Below are positions 38,441-50,333 of a stretch of 64,000 bases of DNA, piece after piece. The stretch is from Quillaja saponaria (lineage: Eukaryota; Streptophyta; Magnoliopsida; Fabales; Quillajaceae), in the NCBI GenBank assembly GCA_029379385.1, contig CM055618.1:20127071-20191070 (forward strand), given 5' to 3'. Made by a program: the position numbers and the translations under genes. The notes under the pieces are model-generated. The model searched no databases. It had not been told where the DNA came from and saw only the letters and a program-made list of their open reading frames with translations. Position 1 is the first letter of the stretch, and each line of letters starts with the position of its first letter.

Positions 38441-40581
38441 TTAACAAGTCCTGGTTTTTACCAAAGGCGACTGAGGTATGGGAGAATGTGGTGACATCTT
38501 GCAGGGAGACTTCATAATGTCATCTAGTCTTCGGAATGAGAAGCTTAGTCTCAAATCTTTTTGCCGCCTCTGTTTCCTCAAAGGAGCCATGGCTTCCATA
38601 TTTTGAGCCACAAAAGTACTAATTCTTGTTAGAGCAATTTCTACAGTGCTATCATCCATGTTAGCAAAGCATACCCTGAACCATCCTGGCTCAGAGCAAT
38701 GAAAAGAAGAACCAGGGGAAACATTTAGCTTAACTTCGTTGATTATCACTTTCCAAAGAGCCATTTCTGCTGCAAATGTTTGATCTTTTAGAAGACTATG
38801 TAAATCCATCCATAAAAAGAGACCAGCATTGCTATTCAAGCAACCAATGCCTAATTTAGCAAGCCCCCTAGTGAAGAGCCTATACCTTTTGGCTAGCCGG
38901 TTTGCGCTTTCTGCTATGAATCTTTCAACAAATTCATCATCAGATAGCATTGATGCTATGAGATGTTGGGTTTGGGTAGACACTAATCCAAAGCTGGACA
39001 TTTTTCGAGCACAACTTACCACTGCATCATTGTATGAGTAAACAATGCCAACCCTGAAGCCAGGGAAACCCAAGTCCTTTGATAGACTATAAACAATGTG
39101 AATCAGATCATGATTGCATTCAATTCCTTCAGCTAGTATCTCAGCAATGCTTATGAAATCAGGTTGGCTGAAGACGGTAGCAGCATATATTTCATCACAG
39201 ATTAGATGTATACTCTTCTCATTAATAAATCTCACCAGACTTCTCAATGTTTCCCTGTCAAGGATAGTTCCTAATGGATTTGATGGATTGGTTATGAGCA
39301 AGCCTTTTACTCTAATATTGGCCTCTCGGGCTTTCTTATAGGCAGCTTCCAAGGCTTCTCTTGTCACCTTAAAATTGTTATTGCTTTCACAGACAACTGG
39401 AAGAAGTTGTACTCCTGTTCTCCATCTCAAATCCCGATCAAAACTGCATTAAGAAAATGAAATTGGTGAGCAAAATTTTATTTTATTTTTTTCTTATGGG
39501 ATGACATATGACATTGACATTATTTATTTTTCCTCCCCAGCTGTTTTTTCTTTAGTGAGCAAATAAGCATTTAATGCCGCCACCAATAATACAAGCTTAA
39601 GCTGGATGACGATAAAACCAAAGGGCCCAGGAATACAATAGGTGTTGACTTTAGAAATACTGAAGTAAGCAAGCACCTAAGCATTGTGGTCGGTTTGACT
39701 AATTCTAAGTAGACCCTCTGTTCCTTCTGGCTTCTGGGTTGGGTGGATGTAGGGCCATGCAAATGAAAGTCAAGGGTCTTCGAATTGGGAGAGAAAGTCA
39801 AAAACCCAACTCAAATTGAAGCATAGTATATGCAGAAAATGGATCAAATCAAACAGTTTCACCGACAAACGTGACAGTATAATGGGTCAAAATAGTTGAA
39901 AAATCAAATGAAAAAAGATTTATTACCCTGGATAATAAGGGGTAGGCACCAAAAATGCATCACCAGGGTCTGCCAGACAAAATGCTGTCATCTCATGCGC
40001 TCCAGTTGCTCCACCACTCATAACAATGCGGTCTGGGTCGAATGTAACTCTGTTTCCTCTTGCTTTTCCCATGAACTTAGCCACAGCCTGTGGGATTTCC
40101 ATTAACATAGTATTAGTTCACTATGAACATGTTAGACATAATACTTTAAGCATGAGACAGGTCCAAACGTTAATTACATTTCTGAATTTTGGCAAGCCAT
40201 GGTAATCCTGAAAGATAGCTATGTCCATGAATTCACCTACTCCTTCTGCAGTGCAAATGGAGGCCTTTGGATTGTTCATTATCCACTGTTGAACCAATTC
40301 AAATGAAAGCTGCACATTCAAGATAAAACTGAGGTTAAAACCAATTTCTGAACTGTTACGTGAGGCTCTGCAAATGGGGTTTAATGATTGCTTATCAGCA
40401 TTTAAAGTACCTGATTTTCTGCAAGACCCATCTGTATAACTCCTTGAGGGTTTTCAGTGGTATGAAATGGGTCAGTTTCATAAGCTTTCCAGCCATCAAA
40501 ATATGGGGAATCCTCGCCATGTCCATTGCCAGTAGCTATCTTAGACAACAATTGTGTTTGGTTGGCTGCAATATACACCAT
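38441..40581 (-). CDS. ACS: 1-aminocyclopropane-1-carboxylate synthase, type 1
   Basis: PLP enzyme converting S-adenosylmethionine to ACC, the rate-limiting step of ethylene synthesis; cytosolic. Exons on the minus strand: 40581-40411, 40309-40178, 40087-39927 and 39443-38441, giving 488 residues. Visible: [67 protein letters not shown] and the PLP-lysine motif [14 protein letters not shown]. The C-terminus has the calcium-dependent-kinase site (LRLSFSFRR) and several Ser-Pro sites ([17 protein letters not shown]), which defines type 1, the class stabilised by stress MAP kinases. Ethylene regulation here is therefore probably post-translational as well as transcriptional. Four exons is usual for ACS genes. 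Confidence 0.95.
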
Positions 40582-42525
40582 CGCTTATGCTTATTGTACT
40601 TGCAACGTCTATAGCAATATATATAGGATATAGAAGAAGTTTATAAGGAGAAAGTAGAAGGAGATTATATATTGTTGCTTGCGCTAGAGGGTTATTTTGG
40701 GTGTGAGGTTGAGGACTATAAAATCCTCTGGGGGGTTTATATACTTTTCCAAGCTATGATTTCTATTATTTAAAAGATGAAAAATGTTCTTAATTTGAAA
40801 GGAGAATCTCCGTCCAAATTCTAAAATGAAGGTTTCCATGAAGGAGCACTTGGTACTTGTTTGAAAATTGGTTAGACTTTTCAAATATTCTCACTTTTAG
40901 CCATCGTAGATTTCAAACAATTACTTATTACTTGGGTTAGGAGTTAGGTCCAGACCAAAGACCAAAGCTGGGGGGTACAAACCCACTCGGCACTCGCATA
41001 GTTGCATTCTTGTTTTTTATACAGTCTACACTACGTATGGTGACATATACATACATACTTGGCTCTTTGCCACAAGAGGATGCCGTCACACGGACGCCTA
41101 ATGAAAGTCTATATATTTGCACTGCATTGATGATTTTTGGGTGGCTCTATATAGTATAAATGACACCAGCATGTGGTCAAGAATTTGTTTTCTCTTAATA
41201 AAATTTTCATAATTTTTTTAATTTCAATAAAAATAGCTTGTGTTTGATCGAATCTAGAATATAATTAGTCAAAATATATATAAACTGGTTTATACCAATT
41301 TTATTTTTAAATCAATAAATAAATTTTATTATAGACATATACTAGAAAGATACCTTTATGAATAGAAAAAAAAATTATATAATTGATTTTAATTAAATTA
41401 GAATATAAAATTTATTTGAGTTGAATTATATATTTTAAAAGTCAAATAATCTTGTGCCCAAGCGAAAACACAATTCAAAGCAGTATCCAACTTTTCTTTC
41501 CGTTGCACCAAAAATAAAAAAAGCAATATCCTACTTTCTCCGTAGGGCTCAAGTATTCTAAATAGATCCCTTCAGTTTTGTCCATCTAGAATTTTCAAGT
41601 CTAAGAAGTTAATTGGTCCTACAAAATGGTGAACAACGATTGACTGTAGTTTCTGCATTTATTGCAGTAACTGCTCTGTGCTCCAATCCAGTTTGCTCTG
41701 TGATTGCTTTTTTATTTCCTTCAGTTCATAGAATACTACCATGTCTCCAAACTCAACAGTTTGCTCTGTGATATTATGTCACTTTCTGCTTTCTGAAAAA
41801 AAAAAGAGAAGAAAAAAGAATTAACAACAGCTTCATTGTTATAAAACAATCTGGGAGGCAACTATAAAAAATTTCACATTTTTTTTCTGACACAAGGGCG
41901 GCTATTATTGGTCTAACCTGTGAAGTTTTCTGAGTCAGCATCAAGCCCTCACTGTTTCCAACTGGAACAACTATCTGGTAAAATTCCATATTTTTCTTTT
42001 TCTTTTTCTGCAATTAAACTGGTTTTGAAGTGGAAACTTGAAACATGTTTCTAGTCCAAGTCTCGTGTTAGAAATTTACGGGTCTTTAACTCTTACGACT
42101 AATTGGCCAAACCTGTGGGAAACATTACATGTTTATCCTCAACAGGACTCTGGCAAAATGTTTGAATTCAAATGAAGCAAACTAATATGGACTTCTGGGA
42201 AACATGCCTGTTCAAGATGTAAACTACCACGTGTTAATACTGATAAATAAGGTAATACTTGTTTCAACCAACAACATTATTTTGTTTCCCGTCAATTCAA
42301 ACCATGCTAATGGAATTCCCACAACCAAAAGAAGTGTTCAACCAGAACTTTGCTTAAACATAATTTAACTCAACAGATCATACCCAACTATTGCAAGTTA
42401 CAAGAAATTATTCTGTAATCATAGTACAATGCAAAATCTCTATAAGAAGTTTCAACAATGCGGATTTTATAATGACATGTGATCCTTTTTTTTTTTTTTT
42501 TTTTGCAGAATTTCCAGCTCGTTAT
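40582..42525. other. Intergenic: ACC synthase promoter side and IspF 3' flank
   Basis: The first several hundred bases are the ACC synthase upstream region. The rest is AT-rich, with a T run near 42486-42504 next to the IspF stop codon. No gene is seen. Confidence 0.55.
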
Positions 42526-45326
42526 CTACTTCCTCATAAGAAGAACCACAGTGTGCGCAGCTATACTTCTATTTTCTCCAAGACTGTCAACCTTCTCATG
42601 CGTTTTTGCTTTCAAATTTACAAAAGAAGGGTCTACTCCAAGCAGTGCAGATAAGTTGGTCTTGATAGTCTCTTTGTGTGGGCTAAGTTTTGGCCTTTGA
42701 AGTATCAAGGTGGCATCTAAGTTTCCAAGTTCATACCCTGCCTCATGCATTAGTCTCACCTGTAATGAAACAGGTCATATACTCTTATATGACAAAACAG
42801 GCAAGGCCAAATTGCCTCCTTCCATGCCTTATTTTAAATAGCAACAGAAAGAAAAGCAATGATTATATTACTTGGGAAGAATAGAGAAATTCTTTCACAC
42901 AATTATACAGCAAACCAAGATCATACGAGTAAAAGCACGAGGCATGAAGAATCTCTGCCAAGAACAAATTATAGTTAAAAATTCTAAGAATAAGTCTATG
43001 TTCCTTTTGCATCGTTTTTAAAGCGCTCAAAGCAGCAAGAATATATAGCAAGACTTACTTGAATACCACCATTAAAGATGTAACCTCTAATACACATAAT
43101 ATTTCCTGAATGTCCTGAATGTTAGTGTCATTTCCTTCATCACCCTGTCCAAACATGAGTAGCTCTTATAATCATGACTTTTAATCCCTATGGACCAAAG
43201 TCTCTCCGTAACATTAAAGTAAATATTTATTGAAGAGTTCCGTGGGGGCACAACTAGATAGTGTATAAAAAGAGTAATGCATCCAAATCTTTCAAGTACT
43301 CAAATTGTAATTCTGTTAGACCAGAATTATAGGAACATGAAATCTCCATTTATTCCGGGCATGTACTTAAGAAATGTAATTCAATGAACTAAAATTTGGG
43401 AAGTTTTATGAATAGCTCTTTTCTTCAAAATGCTGGACAAACTGGAACTCATCATGCACACTTTCGAATGTTGGTATGAAGAAGTAGAACACTTATACAT
43501 CCAGACTTAATCATGATCAGTCTAATAGAATATCAAGTTCCTCCTGCAAGACAGAACCAAAAGACACCAATGCTTCAATGCATGCTGCCAAGCATTGTCC
43601 TCGAGACGCAATTCGCCCCAGCCACTAATAGAGTTCCGGTGTGTAATTAGGTTACAACGAGTTGACTCCCAGGATACAATGAAGCCAAAACTTGTATGGA
43701 TATTGCACTAAAGAAAACAAGCCCAAATGCTCAATCTAACCTTTCAAGATTGCATTTATAGAACTACTCTCTTCTGTAGTGAAGATAATTTCTATCAAAC
43801 CTTTGTGATGAGGAAGAGAACACCCTCAAAGAAATTTTCTTCTATTGGAACTTTTCTATGTTGTATCTCTCTTTCTCTCGTGTTTATGTGCAGTAATTCC
43901 TTGATTTATAGGTCTAATTTCGTGGCTTTCCCAAACACTCACATTGCCTATTAAGCAATCTTGGAGCCTTAGATTTAGTTACCAATCTCTATTGATCAAT
44001 AAATTTGATTGTTAATCAATGTTTGTAAATTGCTAAAGTTGTTAACTAAACTTCCAAACGTCCTTATTTTAAGACATAAACTATTCATCAGATCAACACA
44101 GCGAGTCATGAACAATTCCTAAGTGATCCTTATAAGCCATTTTAGGAATTTGAATTCCTGAACTGACAAATGACAAGTCAACTTATATTTGATACAAGTC
44201 CACTGTCCACCTCTGCATATCCTGATAGTTCAAACCAAAGAAGTCGACTTATTACTTAAGAAGTCAACTTCTGATATTCCTGAGACCAATTTCTCATTTT
44301 TCTCACACTTCTAAGAATTCTTGAAAAACTTGTTTCTAATAACCTAACTCCCATCTCTGTCTCCATGGAGATTATCAACCTTCCATGCATCTTATTTTGA
44401 AAAAGTTCCAACGGAAAAAAAAGAAGTCTAAAACAAAAATTGTCAAGAATACTTGTATTCAGATAGCAAGGAAATGAAAACGTGAAAAAGTAAATGACAA
44501 ATAAATGAGGTTAGATATAGTAGACATCCGCATGGACTTGAATGCATCAAACAAACACTCACAGCTTCTTTGATGAAAACAGACGATGCACAACCCTTCC
44601 ACTTAGGATCAGAATCCGGAAATATCTGCCCTATATCAGGAAGCCCTAAAGCCCCCAAAATTGCATCGACAACACAGTGAAGCAGCACATCCCCTAGAAC
44701 AAACAAGGAACACCATCAACCAATCGTACCCTTAATTGACTAATTTCACTACTTTATTTTGCTCCAAGGAAAAAGGAATATTTAAGAATCCAAACCAAAA
44801 TCGCAATTAGAAACTGCCAGAAATCATGGACATGGAATAATAAGTATAAGTTGTATTAACAATTATCACGTATTGTTTTCTCGGCAACCTAACAGAAATT
44901 TAGGGACGAACTTCTTTGAAAATCACAAATTCATAAAATCTTACAAGAGTACATACCATCAGAATGGGCCTCGCAACCTCTTTCGTGAGGTACGTCAATC
45001 CCACCGATTATCAACGGGTAACCAGGCTCTAATCTATGGAGATCGAAACCGTGCCCGACTCGAAAAGGTAAAGTCTTGGAGGGATTGGCTGACACCGGCG
45101 ATAAATCGGCTTCAATTGAGGTGGTTGCAGCCGCTGAAATGATGGATGAATTCGTTGACCGACAAGAAAGATGAGCGGACAACCGGAGATGGGAGCTTGG
45201 TGGGATGGTGTATGAACAGGGAAATGAACGCGAGAAGGAAGATGGACAAGGTAATTTTGTGGTAGCTGGTGTTCTTGTTGCTGGGATTGAACAGATAGAA
45301 AAAGCAGATGCTGCTGCCATGGCCAT
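42526..45326 (-). CDS. ISPF: 2-C-methyl-D-erythritol 2,4-cyclodiphosphate synthase, plastid
   Basis: Fifth enzyme of the plastid MEP pathway: makes methylerythritol cyclodiphosphate with release of CMP. Exons on the minus strand: 45326-44957, 44693-44563 and 42759-42526, giving 244 residues. The first ~85 residues are Ser/Thr/Ala-rich, a plastid transit peptide. The catalytic domain starts [14 protein letters not shown] with the metal-binding Asp and His, continues [26 protein letters not shown] (second metal His), then [18 protein letters not shown], and ends [19 protein letters not shown]. It is full length compared with Arabidopsis. Intron 2 is long (about 1.8 kb) and contains an exon-like segment (43059-43144) that would break the protein. 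A second Met lies two codons after the first. Confidence 0.96.
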
Positions 45327-45941
45327 TGAAGCTTTGAGAGGGAGACTTCAATACTAATCACACACTCACAGGACACAACAGGGGCAGAGCAAAGCGTAGT
45401 AGCATCATAGCATGTCCTGACTCCGGCTGCTATTTGGTCCAATGTTGACGGTTGACTATAGTTTTTTTTTTTTTTTTTGGTCTTTTTGTACCAAAGCCCT
45501 AAATTGTTGACTCGTGAAGTTAGTTGGTGGAGAGTGTTATGGGAATTTTATTTTATTTTTTTTGGGCTGAGAGAATGAGTTATGGGTTAAGAGTGTCTTC
45601 ATGAATCTTATTACTTCAATTTTAAAATATTTATTATAATAATTGTTCATAAACTCATAATTCTAACCTTATGTAATTAATGATACAAAACAAATTCATG
45701 CATCATTCGTCCCCAAAGTATTTGGCACAAGAACATTAAGCAACTCACATCTAATCATTTTATTCCTTGTAAATTTTAACAGGGATTTACCCAAATATGT
45801 ATTCAGTTTACATATGTAAAAACTACTTCTGGAAAAACCTATTACACCAGCAGACATCCAAACATCTTTCTTTGCACATTAAACACACATCTTTATGAAC
45901 ATTGGCTTGCATAAGACACTAAAGATGCTTGAAAGAAAGTC
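45327..45941. other. Intergenic between IspF and DDA1
   Basis: Upstream flank of IspF and 3' flank of DDA1, same strand. Contains a T run near 45461-45478. No gene is seen. Confidence 0.6.
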
Positions 45942-48552
45942 TCAGGCAGATGCTTTGGGTCGCTTGCATCCATCTGGTAAAATATTATCAGATGCAGCTC
46001 TCTTTGGCCTTAGCTGCAATGGAGATGGCCATAAGAAGCTGTAAGATCTTTGAGAGTGTCTGTGCTGGAGAGGGCAAGTAGATCAATAACAAACTCAATA
46101 CTAACCTTTTCTTCAGCACGCTGATATATATGTCTTAGAAGGATATTTTTGGCTTCTGTAGTTATCACTGCCAAAAGAACTTCTAACATGTCAGTAACAC
46201 TAACAATTCGATTTAAATAGTGGTGAGCCAAATAGCAAATATGGAACAATGTATCTAACTCAATTGTCAGACCTACAATCAAGATTCATATTCCATTTCT
46301 CTTTTGAGTTTAAAGTTTTCATTTTCAGTAAATAGATTGTGTCACCAATCCTGATCCTCTCCCAAAAATACAATACAGAAATTATGCAGTAAGAACAAAT
46401 ATGTAAACATATGGAATCCAGAAAAGCAACAGTAAGTAGAAATGTACATAAGTTCTCTACATTACCTTGATCAGCTGGTGGAAGGGTCCTGCTGTCGGTA
46501 GGATGATAAGTTGCAGGGGTCATTTTCTACATAACATCAGAAAGTTGATCTTAAAAGAAGCAGAAAGAGTGTACTATATTCCCAATGATTTATACAATAT
46601 AGACATTAAAAACGAGTGTCACTAATATTTTGCTGTAATTTGGATAGGAAGGGATAGCAACTAAGTAGTTCAATTCTCCAGATAAATAGAATTGCAAATA
46701 AACTAATTCACCTTTCGGAAGATGTTGTAACCAACTGGTTTGAGTTTATTTTTAATTGTGATAAGACTACATACATTAGAATAGTAGCATCTGAATTGCA
46801 GCTCGTAACATTTTCAGCTCAGTAACTTCTTGGGTAGCTAAAAATCACTGTATACTCTCCCCATACTTGATTTCAACAAACTAAAACTGTCTACTTAACA
46901 TTGATAGCAGATCATCACTAACTCCAACAGAACCTGATGCCAGGAAGAATACATATGTTCGGGATTTTGGAGCATCCATATGCTAATTTGCAGTGCTCCT
47001 TTTAAGAAGTGTTTACATTCTCAAGAGTGCTACAGTCATATTAGTATTAACCAAAACAATATGCTTGTGCTTATCATGCACACAATATGCCTTTTAAGCT
47101 ATCAGAGCCAACAAGTTTGCCCAGAAGAGCCACCATGAGTAAGTAAGTATAACAATCATTAATTCCACAAATGATTATATACTAAATAAATCCTATTTTT
47201 GTTTAATATATACTTACGGGTGAAATAACATATTATCAAACGATTATGTGAATTCTAATAAAAATAAATAAAAATAAAATTTTGATCTTCTAAAAGGTGC
47301 TTTCTCAAGGAAGCAGGAGAGAAATTGAATAAGTTAGCAGATTTTCAGAACCTTATGAAAGTTATAACTTTGAGATTATCTTTTAAAAGTTAAATAACTA
47401 GCCACTATTTTAAACTAATAAGTAATAACCATAGAGGCAAGCTGATGGAGCTTGTGACTGTCAGTGACTAGAAATTTCATGTTTAGATTCTAGGGATTTA
47501 ATTAACCACATCATCAAGTTTTCTAATCAATATTCATTCAAACCTAATGCATGGTGGAATTTTGCAATTAATTTGTTAACCACATTGTTGAAAGAGTCCA
47601 AATTGAGAACAAAAACTATACAGATTAATTAATCAGCTTTCTCATAACTCAAAGCCAAAAGTAAAATGATATCGTTACGTGCCAGGCTGCCAGCCGTCAA
47701 CCACATTGTGTCAGGATATCACATAGCAAAAAAGGAACTGAAAGCTAAGAAGATTGCAACATATATATGCATACATTCTACCGGACAAATTAAGTAAATA
47801 TCAAGTTTCCAAATTTCAAGAAAGTAAATAACTACTAGTAAGCCATGAATAGGGCTTCTAAAGCCAGCCAAGATTTATTATAGACTTACTTGCAGCTTCC
47901 CGTCAATTCGCACAAAGGAAAAAAGCGAAGTTATAGTTTGCAATACGAGGAAATCATAAGCGAAAAAATAAGAGAAAATCTTGGCAAGGTAGAAGCTCTG
48001 ATCTTATAACTTGATTTAAATCAGCACTAAACCAAATGGAATTCCATCTCAGGTGAATACTGAATGGAAAAATGCACTAAAGTATAATCAGTACCAGCAG
48101 GCCCAGCGCCCAAGAAAGATAAAATACTTTCAGATAGCAACAAATGAACCCTCCATGGGATCAAAATAAACAACTCTAATTCCACATTATTTTTCCAAAG
48201 TTTCTTTATCAATTTCAATGTTTGAGAAAACCACAAAAGTACTTCAAAGTGGGTATTCAAACCACAAGAACACATTTTCTCAATAACCCTTGTTCTGTCG
48301 CACCAGTCACCAAGAACAACTTATCCAACCTAATGATAAATATGAAATCTTTCCCGAAGTACATCAGAATATGCTTGGCAGATCATAAAAAATGTAGGCT
48401 TTTCTTGACCAGCTAACTTGAAAATAAAACACCAAGATTGAGTTCAAATTAAAAGATCAAACACTTACAGAAGGATTGGAAGGGTCGGATGGGCGCAGTT
48501 GGCTGAAATTGTGAGGGTCGTAAGACGGCCAGTTACCCAGCATAGACCCCAT
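45942..48552 (-). CDS. DDA1: DET1- and DDB1-associated protein 1
   Basis: Small substrate-recruiting subunit of the COP10-DET1-DDB1 (CDD) module of CUL4 ubiquitin ligases; in Arabidopsis it helps degrade ABA receptors. Exons on the minus strand: 48552-48469, 46526-46466, 46167-46106 and 46013-45942, giving 92 residues. The protein reads [53 protein letters not shown], then [13 protein letters not shown], colinear with plant DDA1. These exons are too short to be found by length. Residue 1 could be the Met at 48552 or that at 48543. Intron 1 is about 1.9 kb and shows no other gene. The C-terminus ([12 protein letters not shown]) is shorter than and different from Arabidopsis. Confidence 0.93.
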
Positions 48553-50333
48553 AGAATGCCGATTTCTGCGACAAACTCGAGAAACGGACACAGCGATAGC
48601 GCGGGCGAGATATGGAGAAGTATACTGCGTAGAGGGTACAGCGCCCCGGCTCTAGAACCAGCCGTGGCACATAGCAATTTTTTCTCTCTGTCCTTTCCTT
48701 TTGGGTAAGCATGCATAAACTACAAAATAGTTCGGCTCAATTCTGAGCTTTTCTAAATTCAGCTTTGATCCCTGGCTCAGGGATACAACAATACCAAACT
48801 ATTTAAACTTTAACCCATGTATTATTTGAGTATGGTTGTTGTAGAAAAGGGTAGAACTTAAACACATATATTGGAGTTATCACATAAATGGATGAGCCTT
48901 AGACCTCGTTTGGTATATTCAGACATCAATTACTCATTGGGAAATTCAATTGACAAAGTGGATGTGTTTGAATGCACTAATCGCAACTAGAGACGGTGTG
49001 AAAAATTTGCTTAATCGACATAAGTATATTTTTTTAGCAACTTAAGAAATCTTTTGTGATGTTAGTTTTTGTAATATACGCGTTTTATGTGAATCTTATT
49101 TATAATATATATATATATAATAAAAATTGACATGTGCACATCAAAAAATTATAATTAATAAAATATATTACTCTATATTAATGTCATTAAATAAATAGAT
49201 AATTTCAACAAAAAATTAAGTTCATAATATAATATTATTTTAAACAAAAACTAAGATGAAAGAGTATTATAATAATGTAAACTATACTCTTAATATTTCT
49301 TTTAATTCTTAAAATTGAGAAAGATTAGAAAATATCATAATTTTTTGGAACTTATTAAATACAAAAAAAAAGTGGTAGGAGTTAGGGAAAAAAAATTATA
49401 ATATTCTAAACTATGAAATAACAACTAGTAAAAACTCATAAGGCTAATTATGGAAGTCTAAAAATTTTGTTACTAAGCAACTTTTACATGTAATATAGAT
49501 ATGTGAGTAAAATGTCATACATACATACCTATAAATTTTTGAAATAAAAACAGTCATTAATAATCCTCACCGTATCTCCATGACTGATATTTCCATCAAA
49601 CTATTGTACTTTTATGTAATTGATTATGTTATATATTTTTATACACTATGAATCACTTTTACATAATAATTACAATATAACATTTTATAGTAATAATTAA
49701 ATAATTGTTTTAATAAATTTGACTCATTACACTAAATACTCTAATTGATAGATGTGTTGTGTAGTAATTAACAACCAATATGATTTATGTAATCAGCATA
49801 ATAAGCACATATACTCAATATCGAATTTATGTTAATCTTACTTATAGGTTTGATTATACAAATGTACCCTTATTACTATCTAGATCCACTTTATTACTAG
49901 GTTTCGTTAGACCAAAATAAAATTGTGTTGCTTGTTAACGTAGAATAGCTATTGTTTGTGCGTAGTTATTTCTTATTTCCTTTTAATAAATGAAAAATGG
50001 CGTTACTTTGAGTGACAATGTTGAGTTGGACTGGGCTATGCAAATTTCAAATACTTAAACACAGGCCCAATGTATAGATGGAGCAGTCTTCCAGCCCACT
50101 AATACAGTTAATGAGATTAGATCTTGCTCATTTTATATCACAGCAGACCACAACAAATCGTCATGTGGCGGAGCGTACCCTAGCTTTTCCCGGTTAAACC
50201 CCAACTGGGACTTAGGTTTCGAGTTTGCTCGCTTGCTTTCTTCTACCCTTTTTTCTTACTCAAATCCCGGACGGCTCTGGATCGGCGGCATAAGAACAAA
50301 GCTGAAGCAAAAGTAAAGTCACCACCCGTAGCC
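48553..50333. other. Divergent promoter region of DDA1 and the G-patch gene
   Basis: Both start codons face outward from this 1.8-kb interval. The centre is AT-rich, with a TATATATATA tract near 49107. No gene is seen. Confidence 0.6.
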
